Source: Todiramphus chloris collaris
Lineage: Eukaryota; Chordata; Aves; Coraciiformes; Alcedinidae
Assembly (NCBI GenBank): GCA_025345505.1
Contig: JANVCC010000018.1
Span: forward strand, 10,493,178-10,557,177
Length of the DNA: 64,000 nucleotides
Direction of reading: 5' to 3'
Within the stretch, counting starts at the first letter, position 1. Each line of letters starts with the position of its first letter. The position numbers were made by a program, and so were the translations under genes. Below, piece by piece: positions 53,030 to 61,650 of this stretch. Below the pieces are notes generated by a model. That model saw nothing but the letters and a program-made list of their open reading frames with translations. It was not told where the DNA came from and made no database searches.

Positions 53030-53700
53030 TTCAAAGAGACACTGCAATTATTGTGCAGCAGGAAAGTGCTGAGATGGTTTTAATGGCATCTGCTGTCTCT
53101 TGATTGACAGAGCATAAACATTTCAGAAACACAAGCAACAGCACTGCAGCTATAGAGTGCCAGACAGAAATATTTGCCAACTGCAACCAAGCTACAGCTA
53201 TCAGCCACAAATTGCATATCTAGCACAGGGTTATTCTGATTTTCTTTGAGAAATGTGGATGAAGAGGTATTGGCAGCTTCACAAACACTGTCAGCTAATC
53301 AAAAAATTTTAGAGAAACTCCACAGCTTAGTGGTTTTCTGTCACTTGCTCTAGATGTTAGGAATATGTGGAAATGAATAAATGTATTAATACAGAGCAGC
53401 ATGTCAGGAGCCCTTGTCACACCAGAAGCCTTTGCCAGTTAAATCTGCCTGATGCTCTCAGCATTCCCTGACAGCAACCTGTTTGCATGGGAATCAGCAT
53501 GAAGCCAGCTTTTAAATGGCAGTATTCCACATTATGGCACCTGACACTAATTCCTGCCTAACCTGTAAGTGATATTTCACTTACAGGGCTGACACAGATG
53601 TGCCATTATTTTTACTTCACATTTACACTCACTGATTTGAGCCACATTGTGACCAAAAAATCCACAGTCCATAAGTGTGTTAATGACTGTTCATATACAT
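53030..53700. other. Possible conserved non-coding element
   Basis: Unique sequence of even composition with few long homopolymers, no open frame of note and no repeat match. It has the texture I associate with vertebrate conserved enhancers and contains the perfect hairpin at 53562-53587. This is an impression only; conservation was not tested. Confidence 0.25.
53562..53587. repeat. Perfect hairpin, 11-bp arms and 4-nt loop
   Basis: CCTGTAAGTGA, loop TATT, TCACTTACAGG. The arms are exact reverse complements. Each arm carries TGTAAGTG read on its own strand, so a consensus-like 5' splice-site word is present on both strands. Confidence 0.9.
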
Positions 53701-55704
53701 AGCAGGAGTGCTTGGTAATTTCATCCCCACGTTCTGCCTGCTACCATCCAAGTGCATGAAATATGTCTTTCTGGACTCAGAAAGACTCTTGTTCTGGGAC
53801 AAATACAGGACTTCTGCACCACAGGCTGCATGGGAAGGGAGGACAAGGTGTCAGCACGAGGGGTGGAAGGGAAGAAAAGCACTAGTGGGAAAAATAACAA
53901 ATTAGGTTGCCTTTTCCCTCTTCTAACACACACAACAAAAAATGGTGGCAGTGCCAGAGCCTACTTCCAGCGAGGCATCCACTGTGGACAGTTGGGTGAC
54001 ACCCCGTGCCAGCTGGAAGCTACTCAAATAGGGAACTGTGACATGGTGCAGTGGTGTCTTCCCGTGCTACACTAGGGAAAACTGCTTCAAAGAGGGATGC
54101 TACTGTGGAAATACTGGACATCGAAAGGGAAACATTTGGTATCAAGAAAAAGAAACTAATATCATGACAGTAAACTGTTTTGTATAAAGACAAACAAATC
54201 CTCCCATACAAAACTGGATGCATATCTGAATGATAACCTTTTCTGGGCTTTGGTGTCTGAAACAAAGTGACTAGGTGGAGAGAATTTAGGAGGCATTTTT
54301 AAGGAGAAAAACATACAGTTCAGGAATACAAAAACAACAGACAATCTACCTTCTGTTGATACTGATACTATATATCAATAATACATAACTGTAGACCAAG
54401 GAAGAAGACAAATTAAATAAGAAACAACCCCCTCTGATGCTTATTTTTTACTAGTAAACTCTTCTACTAAAAACTATTACTAGCAGGAAGAACGTGCAGT
54501 ATTTGCTCTCATCTGCCTTCTTTTGGCACTCAAGACTTGTGACACTCTAGTAGCAGTGCGTATTACAGGACTGCAGTTCTGCCTTGAGAGGAAAATCTTT
54601 TGGCTTGAAACATGGTTGACATCCTGCTCCCAGTTACACCTATGTGAAAACAAGGTGCTGGATTTACTCCAGCAAAGGGAACAGGAAACAACAAAACCAT
54701 TTTTTAAGATATGACTACATGATATACAAGCATGATACATGGATATGTACTTTACCTTCTGATATGTTCCAAAAGACATTACTCATTTTGCTGCAAGCTG
54801 TATCTATGCATTAAAAAAGTCAGAGGAAATTAAACAGTGTCACAGCCTTAAGACTGATTCATGGGTTTGATCAAAAGCTTATCAGTTTTATGACAAACTA
54901 CCAGTCAGTAAAATTTAATACAAAAGGTTGTATACTCTGTGATACTTAGGTAATGCTTGATACATAAGATGAGATTTTTCAGTAGCAGGTTTTTTTCAAC
55001 TATTCAATACAAACTTCTTGCCGTTTTTGTTGCATTACAATATTTTTCATTGTTTTTGAACTTCAGTGGCAATGTAATATATCTTTACATGGAGACTACC
55101 AAGAGAGTTTTTTTGGACAAAGAGTAAGTTTTATGCTGTGATTCTGCTGGTTCCTTTTAGATTCATATGCACATTCATATTTAATATTTTATATCATTGC
55201 ATTTTTGTAATGTTAATTGTTCGGTAAGAACAAAACACATTTAGGCTAACTTTCTCCTTTGGTATTCCTGCACTACCTATGAGAAGAATTAACCTTAACT
55301 GACTGAAGCATCACATACAATTACGACACTCAGAAAGTAGTAAGTTAAATTTTCAAGTTTCTCCACAGCTCAAAATATTCTCTTTAAGTCCCATATCATT
55401 ATACTGATGCACAGCAGTCCTGAGGGACACCTCTTTCTGAGGTACAGGCTGATCCATCCTGTTCTTTTTTGTTTCTCCATCCCAAAAAGAGGTTAGAGCT
55501 TTGTGCCTTAGTAAATGTAAGTGCACCTCAGCTACTTAATGCATTCTGCAATAGAAAACCTGTCAGACACCTGAAAAATCAGCCCTCTGCAGAGGCTAAA
55601 ATCAACTGCCATCTTCTGATTTTACTCAGTCTTGAAGTCAACTTCTACTGAGTTTGATCTGCCTGAGTAGAAACTCAGTAAGTGCTTCAGCATTTGGCCC
55701 AATA
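53701..55704. other. Unique non-coding DNA, distal 3' flank of KCNS3
   Basis: Short frames of up to 107 codons without motifs; contains the inverted repeat at 55646-55680. Nothing else recognised. Confidence 0.55.
55646..55680. repeat. Inverted repeat, 10-bp arms and 15-nt loop
   Basis: TACTGAGTTT at 55646-55655 and AAACTCAGTA at 55671-55680 are exact reverse complements. It lies in the KCNS3 3' flank; no function is evident. Confidence 0.85.
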
Positions 55705-55745
55705 AAAAACAAAACAAAACAAAACAGAACAAAACAAAACAAAAC
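55705..55745. repeat. (AAAAC)n microsatellite
   Basis: About eight AAAAC units with one interruption (AAAACAGAAC). It creates a run of Phe-Cys-Leu-type codons on the minus strand that is not a gene. Confidence 0.92.
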
Positions 55746-55991
55746 ATCAAACTTCTCTTTAAGGAAAACAGCAACATCACAGTATCTTGGATTCTCCATC
55801 GCCCAGCATCTAATTTAGTCACTAGACAAATGAAAGAAAAAGAGTGTTCAGAAACACTATGGACTTCTATAAGATCCTCAAGTTTCTCCAGCACTCCTTT
55901 ATGCTAAGCTTAAGGGCTGGCTTTCCTTTTAAGTATCTCTAGAAGATCCAGTTTGAAGCACAGCAGGATTAGCTGGCTGCATAAGAAATCC

Positions 55992-56095
55992 GAGGAGAGG
56001 AGAGGAGAGGAGAGGAGAGGAGAGGAGAGGAGAGGAGANNNNNNNNNNGAGAGGAGAGGAGAGGAGAGGAGAGGAGAGGAGAGGAGAGGAGAGGA
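55992..56095. repeat. (GGAGA)n / (TCTCC)n microsatellite containing an assembly gap
   Basis: A near-perfect GAGAG pentamer array: purine-rich on the plus strand, (TCTCC)n on the minus strand. Positions 56039-56048 are ten N, so the true array length is unknown. The serine/leucine-rich open frames here are products of the repeat and are not genes. Confidence 0.97.
56039..56048. other. Assembly gap (10 N)
   Basis: Ten unresolved bases inside the pentamer array; the number may be a placeholder and not a measured size. Confidence 0.99.
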
Positions 56096-56659
56096 ACACA
56101 CAGAGCTTCAGCACTCTGCCAGGCAATGAGCATCGCTCCAGCCCATAGCACAAACCAGGAAAGCTGCCATCACCAACAGAGGAGCTTTAGAAAAACAGCT
56201 GAAATAGTTTCATACATGGGTGTCCACAGGCAGTGCCCACCCTACATCTCTTATGGGCAATATATGGTAGAGGATAGCTTGTCCACACATCTCTGTTGCT
56301 TGGCATCACAGCCCTGGACTGAGAACCAGTACAGCCAAGATTCTGCTCACATTTGCTCCTACCACCAAGGCAGTAACCTCCAGCAAAAGAACAGTGCTGA
56401 CAGCAGGAATAAATAATTTCTAAGGACCACCACAGATGTTTCCTTCAGTGCCCACAAAACAAAGCCTCTTGGGAAGCCACCAGGGTGGTCTTAATCACAG
56501 CAGGATCCTCTCCAGGCACCAGAATTGCTCAGGTTCACAATGGTAGAAGAGGTGGCTAAATAGTACAATAAGCTCCTGTGTTGTGTACACCAGGTGCTGC
56601 ATCCTGGGACTCATGACTTAGACCCTTTAGGACCTGACAGACTTTGGCCATACTGGACA

Positions 56660-57338
56660 TTGGGGAAAATACAGGCACAATGGGATTCATTTATTTTAAC
56701 AAACTAAAAATGTATTGTGCTTTTGGAAAGAAATTAATAAATATTATGCTTCCATGGAGTAAAAACAATATGTACCAATATATTTTGTCCCAACCTGGGA
56801 AACATCCAGGATTCCCAACTCCAAGATTACATAAATATGTTAGTGAGAATATTTTTACATGTGTATAATTCCTTCCTCCACCTGATGCATTTGCAGGTAA
56901 AAACTTCACTGACTTGTGCAATAGTTCTTATATGTTTGTAATATATCTCTACCTGAAGAACAGCAAATTATAAAAGCACATTATTCTGTATAAACTACCA
57001 GATTGCTGCAGGGCAAAAAGCAACTAATAAAAGAAAAATAGAAAGCCCACAAAACCAAACAAACACTGATGTCACATTTAAAATTGTTTTCCTGACTTTT
57101 TCTCCCCAAAAATGCATAACATTAGTCGTGTAAAAATTAAACCACCACATCAGGCAAATTTTAAAGCCTCGTATAAACAATGAAGCTTTTATGGCATCCT
57201 CAGAGCAAAGAATGTCCAAATATGGCTGAGACTTAAGTACCCTGAGAATTAACTGCTCTTAATAAATTCACTGAAGTTTTTAAGTCCACATTTACCAAGA
57301 ATCAGAAGAGAAATAAAGGAAAGAGAATGTGATTCCGC
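56660..57338 (-). other. KCNS3: Probable KCNS3 3' UTR with candidate poly(A) signal
   Basis: Sequence directly downstream of the KCNS3 stop. The first AATAAA I can see on the minus strand is at 56690-56695, about 645 nt past the stop, followed by a T/G-rich stretch. This is a candidate end only; a longer 3' UTR using a signal farther downstream cannot be excluded. No repeat is recognised within it. Confidence 0.35.
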
Positions 57339-58823
57339 TCATTTTCCTGTAACGTTCTCTAAAGATGTTGTGTTATAAACATTTTCCAGATCTTGGATGC
57401 TGGAGGCATCTGTTGAATCTTGGTCACTGACTACAATTCCTACTGAAGAAAGGCTAGAAATGAAGGAGTGCATCTTTTTTGCATAAATATCCCTAATGTT
57501 AAAATAAGGTAGGTCATTACATTTCTCTTTGCGATCATTGTTGCATTGGTCTGGATCAATCTCTTTCTGTTTCTGATAGTACTTAGAAAACTTATTGAAA
57601 ATAATGGTGATTGGAAGTGATACCACTAGTATCCCACAGATAATGCATAGGGTGCCGAGCAGCTTTCCAGCAAGTGTGACTGGGTAAGTGTCCCCATAAC
57701 CAACAGTGGTCATGCTGATGGTTGCCCACCACCAGCAAACAGGGATGCTCTGCAGTTCTGATGAGTCATCATCTTTCTCCACTGAGTAGACAAGCACTGA
57801 AAAAATAGAAATCCCTACAGACAAAAACAAAAGCAGAAGTCCAACTTCCTGATAGCTATGTCTCAAAGTAGCACCTAAAGACCGCAGTCCTACAGAGTGC
57901 CTAGCCAGTTTCAGGATGCGAAATATCCTCATTAACCGCAGGATTTGAACCACTTTCCCCATGTTTTCAATATCTTCACTTTCTTCTTCCTTTGTGTCTA
58001 CAGCCAGTGTGGCATAAAATGGGATAATGGACACAAAATCAATGATATTCAGTGGTTTCTTCCAGAACTTCTTTTGACTTGGAGCGCTGATAAGCCTGAT
58101 GACTAGCTCAGCAGTGAACCAGATGATGCATGTAATCTCCACAGCTTCCAGCACAGGGTCTTCAATCTCCCTATCATTGGTGTCCAGCCTTTGAAACTCT
58201 GGCATGCTGTGAATGCACATGGCCACAATTGACGCCAGGACAACACTTAGGGATGACACGGCAATTAACTTGGCAGACAAGCAGTATGCAGGATTTTCCA
58301 TTCTGACCCAGATCTTCTTTCTTATTTCACCAAAACACAGATTGTCAAACTTTTCTAGCTCTTTATCAAATATGGATGACTCTTCGTTAGAGGAGTCTAT
58401 ACTTCTGTCATTGCTCTTCTGATCCCAGTCTTTCTCAGGACCTTCTTCTTTCCTTTCTTGATACCGATTGCTGCAGCAGGAATCAATGAATAGCTCATTT
58501 ATGCCCCAGTACTCTATTTCCTGGCAGAAGGAAAAGACACAAAGTTCTTCCATGACATGAAGTTTGCCCGTATAGTAAAAATTCAGAACATACTGGAATA
58601 AGGAAGGATTCCTGTCAAAGTAATATTCCTTGTCTGCAACACTATAATCATCACACAGTTCTAGAATAGCCTCTTCTGAATGGCATTTGAGAAGTTTCCC
58701 AAGTCTGGTATGGGGAAACCGGAGCAAGGTGCTTTGATCCACCGATTGCTTAAAGCCACCCACATTCAAATTGATAAGTTCTGTATCTTTGCCGGGTCTG
58801 CGGAAAAATTCACCATAAACCAT
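57339..58823 (-). CDS. KCNS3: Kv9.3, silent voltage-gated K+ channel modifier subunit (complete coding sequence)
   Basis: A 494-residue plasma-membrane protein. Established for the family: Kv9.3 makes no current alone but joins Kv2.1/Kv2.2 in heterotetramers and shifts their gating. Seen here: a T1 tetramerisation domain (about residues 15-117) with the HX5CX20CC zinc motif of non-Shaker Kv channels (H89, C95, C116-C117). Six membrane segments follow: S1 about 184-206, S2 222-246, S3 257-275, S4 291-312 with regularly spaced Arg/Lys, S5 326-347, S6 385-410. The pore loop carries TVGYGD at 373-378. In S6 the usual Kv PxP is SLPIT (402-406), lacking the second proline, as in silent subunits. 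The chosen start (MVYGEFF) matches the family N-terminus and has A at -3 and G at +4. The length is close to the mammalian 491 residues as I recall it; the extra residues appear to lie in the S1-S2 linker. The frame is intact in one exon and ends in TGA. A longer open frame to 58943 runs into the intron and should not be annotated. Confidence 0.97.
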   Translation of the reverse strand: MVYGEFFRRPGKDTELINLNVGGFKQSVDQSTLLRFPHTRLGKLLKCHSEEAILELCDDYSVADKEYYFDRNPSLFQYVLNFYYTGKLHVMEELCVFSFCQEIEYWGINELFIDSCCSNRYQERKEEGPEKDWDQKSNDRSIDSSNEESSIFDKELEKFDNLCFGEIRKKIWVRMENPAYCLSAKLIAVSSLSVVLASIVAMCIHSMPEFQRLDTNDREIEDPVLEAVEITCIIWFTAELVIRLISAPSQKKFWKKPLNIIDFVSIIPFYATLAVDTKEEESEDIENMGKVVQILRLMRIFRILKLARHSVGLRSLGATLRHSYQEVGLLLLFLSVGISIFSVLVYSVEKDDDSSELQSIPVCWWWATISMTTVGYGDTYPVTLAGKLLGTLCIICGILVVSLPITIIFNKFSKYYQKQKEIDPDQCNNDRKEKCNDLPYFNIRDIYAKKMHSFISSLSSVGIVVSDQDSTDASSIQDLENVYNTTSLENVTGK

Positions 58824-58872
58824 TTTGAACAGACGAGTTCCACTGCTGGTGCCCAGTGAGATTACATTGAAC
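58824..58872 (-). other. KCNS3: KCNS3 5'-UTR part of the coding exon
   Basis: These 49 bases lie between the inferred splice acceptor and the KCNS3 start codon. They contain one out-of-frame ATG followed at once by TAA (58862-58867), a minimal upstream ORF ending 38 nt before the main ATG. Its context is weak (T at -3, T at +4), while the main start is strong. The exon limit rests on the acceptor motif; no transcript was available. Confidence 0.7.
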
Positions 58873-58900
58873 CTGAAAAGAACAGAAGATATTGTTAAAG
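58873..58900 (-). promoter_or_regulatory. KCNS3: Splice acceptor (3' splice site) of the KCNS3 coding exon
   Basis: Reading the minus strand, a pyrimidine-rich stretch (TATCTTCTGTTCTTTTCAG) ends in AG at 58874-58873. A branch-point-like CTTTAAC lies just upstream, with the candidate branch A at 58895, 22 nt before the end of the intron. The family is known to carry its whole coding sequence in the last exon, preceded by non-coding 5' exons, which fits. Homology to Kv9.3 begins only at the downstream MVYGEFF. Confidence 0.75.
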
Positions 58901-60550
58901 CATTTAATTCACTTTTGCTCTTGTGACACATTCTTTTTTCCATTTCTGGTTACCAGGAAAAGCTATAATAAAAACTGAAACAAAATTATGAATACCATTA
59001 TTCAGCATTTCACAGACACAGGTTTAAATCAGTTTGATGGATTAATACAGATTCAGAAAATTTGAAAGCAATAGTTTCTGGTTTAGCCCTCCTTAATTTT
59101 TTCTAATGTAGAGGAAGAATGTCTGATTCATCAGTAGATCAGTCTCTGTTCTACTGTCACATTGAAATTAATAGTCATTAAATAAATGTACTTCAACCAT
59201 GAAAAAAATCTTTAAAGACAGAAAACTTGTCAAACCATCAAAACATTTATGATAAGCTTAAGAGCAGGTGTCTCTTAATTATGGTTTCAGTAGAGTTGTA
59301 TTGATTTATATGATGTTGCAATTTATAATCCACTACTTTCAACATTATCTGCTTGAATGTGGACTGCAATTACTTCTGTTGTCATACCAATTAATTTCTT
59401 TCTAGAGTCATCCACAGAAGAGCATTCTGTGTTCTTGAGAACACATCAAATGTGCATTTGAAGCTTTCTAATTCCTGACTGAGTTTTGTCTAGTGCATAT
59501 ATGGGCATCTGCACTACCTCAAGGTAATTTTCTACCTGACTTCCTACTCACCTGGCGGGTCACCAACCCTCTTACGACCTTGGTCAGTTCCAGAAAAAAT
59601 TCCTACTCTGCCACAGCATGGCCACAACCACTATGGTGAGAATGATGAGAAGTTGGTGTTCCAATGCCATTTCTGGAAACAGAAGCTTCTAGTGATCAAA
59701 CTTCCACAGAAATTTTGCATTAGCAAGTAACTGTGGATACCTGCAGATAGACAGAAGGACATTTCAATGTTTCCGTATTTTATTGTAAATCAAATCATTC
59801 AGACGAAACTAAATTAAAAAAGGCAGATATAGGTACTAGCAACTATGTTAACTTTTTCAGGAGAACTTAGCTCTTGCTTTCTTTCTGAGGAACAGCTGTC
59901 TTCAAGCCAAACTGGCAGTTCTTACACTTGTCATGAGATTATTATTTAAACATTAATTGATGAATACTAAGCTAATTTCTTTCAATTTAATATGGAAGTC
60001 CATGATTTTTAAATGTGACAAGAGAGTATTGGAATTCTCCAGTCCTAACAGGTAAGACTCATATAATGCAAATAAATTGCTTTGGTGCTCTTTAATGGCT
60101 TTGGGGAAGCTACTCAAGTTTCAGTGGAACAGACAATCATTTCTATACTGGTTCATTTTTCAGTGCCTCCTGCAGTAGCATAAATTATTATTCAAAGTTG
60201 TAACATGGTAGAGCTTCAATATTTTTTGCCGCTCCTCAAGGACTCCTGACTCAGTTAATAAAGGTTATAAAGGTTATACCTATTTCGTTGTTTGTGGTGT
60301 GTGCACCATGGTTACATCCCTGCAGTATGTTGGCATGAGAAAGCAGCATCAGCACTGCTTTACATAAAGGAAACCTGGGCATTTTTCTCAAATAGGAGGC
60401 ACTGTAGACTTTAGTAAATGCCAGAGTGGCTGGGTGGGATACTGGGCCTCAAGTGTGAGCCCCACTGTACATCACCAGAACAAGCAGGAAACAAAAGAAA
60501 AAAGTAACCCCATCCCACAATTCATCTTTCATTCTGCCTCAAGTACTTGA
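58901..60550 (-). other. KCNS3: Inferred KCNS3 5'-UTR intron, unique AT-rich part
   Basis: Sequence upstream of the KCNS3 acceptor. It has no convincing exon, CpG island or promoter. I see no protein similarity and no repeat other than the CR1 that begins at its far end. Intron status is inferred from the acceptor and from known KCNS3 gene structure. Confidence 0.5.
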
Positions 60551-61650
60551 GCTATGGATGTCATCTATCTGGACTTCTGCAAGGCCTTTGACACGGTACC
60601 CCACAACATGCTCCTCATCAAGTTGGAGAGATATATATTTGATGGGTGGACTGCTCAGTGGATAAGGAATTGGCTGGATGGCCACATCCAGAGGGTATTG
60701 GTCAATGGCTCTAAGTCCAGATGGAGATTGGTGACAAGTGGTGTCCCTCGGGGGTCCATACTGGGACCAGTACCATTTAATATTTTCATCAGTGATATAG
60801 ACAGCAGGATCAAGCGTACCATCAACAAGTTATCAGTTGATGCCAAGCTGAGTGGTGTGGTCATTATAACAGGGGGACAGGATGTCATCCAGAGAGATCT
60901 GGACAACCTGGAGAAGTGGGCCCAGGTGAACCTCTGAGGTTCAACAAGACCAAGTGCAGGGTCCTGCACCTGGGTCAGAACAATCCTCGTTATCAATACA
61001 GGCTGGGGGATGAGGTGATAGAGAGCAGTCGTGGGGAAAAGGACTTGGATGGTTCTGATGGACAAGAACCTGAATATAAGCCAACAATGTGCACTTGCAG
61101 CCCAAAAGGCCAATTGCATCCTGGGCTGCATCAAAAGAAGTGTGGCCAGCAGACTGGTAGAGGTGATTCTGCTCCTCTGCTCTGGAGAGACCTCACCTGG
61201 AGTACTGCATCCAGCTCTGGAGCCCTCAGCACAGGAGGGACATGGACCTAATGAAGCAGGTCCAGAGGAGGGCCATGAACGTGATCAGAGGGCTGGAACA
61301 CCTCTCCTACAAGGATAGGCTGGGGGAATTGGGGTTGTTCAGCCTGAAGAAGAGAAGGCTCTAGGACAACTTTATAGCAACCTTTCAGTACCTGAAGGGG
61401 GCCTACAAGAAAGCTGGAGAGGGACTGTTTACAAGGGCATGCAGTGACCGGATGAAGGGCAATGGTTTTAAACTAGAGAAGGGTAGATTCAGGTTGGATG
61501 TTGGGAAGAAGTTCTTTACAGTGAGGATGGTGGAACCCAGGAACAGGTTGCCCAGGGAGGTGGTGGAGGCCCCTTCCCTGGAGACATTCAAGGTCTAGCT
61601 TGACAAGGCTCTGAGAAACCTTCTCTAATTAACGATGTCCTTGCTTACTG
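60551..61650 (+). mobile_element. CR1 LINE in the inferred KCNS3 intron, antisense to the gene
   Basis: The copy begins at RT motif A ([20 protein letters not shown], 60554 on) and continues through the GVPRGS block and motif C, which has been altered (LSVDAKLSG instead of FADD). After frame breaks come [18 protein letters not shown] and [11 protein letters not shown], and then the 3' coding end. The match to CR1 3' UTR fades at about 61650 and there is no octamer tail. It is plus-strand, opposite to KCNS3 transcription. Old and inactive. Confidence 0.94.

Noticed and set aside
55910-56153. Ser/Leu/Pro-repeat proteins on the minus strand
   Set aside because: Translation of the (TCTCC)n microsatellite across an N gap.
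58213-58422. 69-codon plus-strand frame inside KCNS3
   Set aside because: Antisense shadow of the KCNS3 coding sequence.
58824-58943. N-terminally extended 534-residue KCNS3
   Set aside because: The extension lies partly in intron sequence beyond a good splice acceptor and has no counterpart in the family.
60655-61134. 159-codon minus-strand frame
   Set aside because: Antisense shadow of the CR1 copy on the plus strand.
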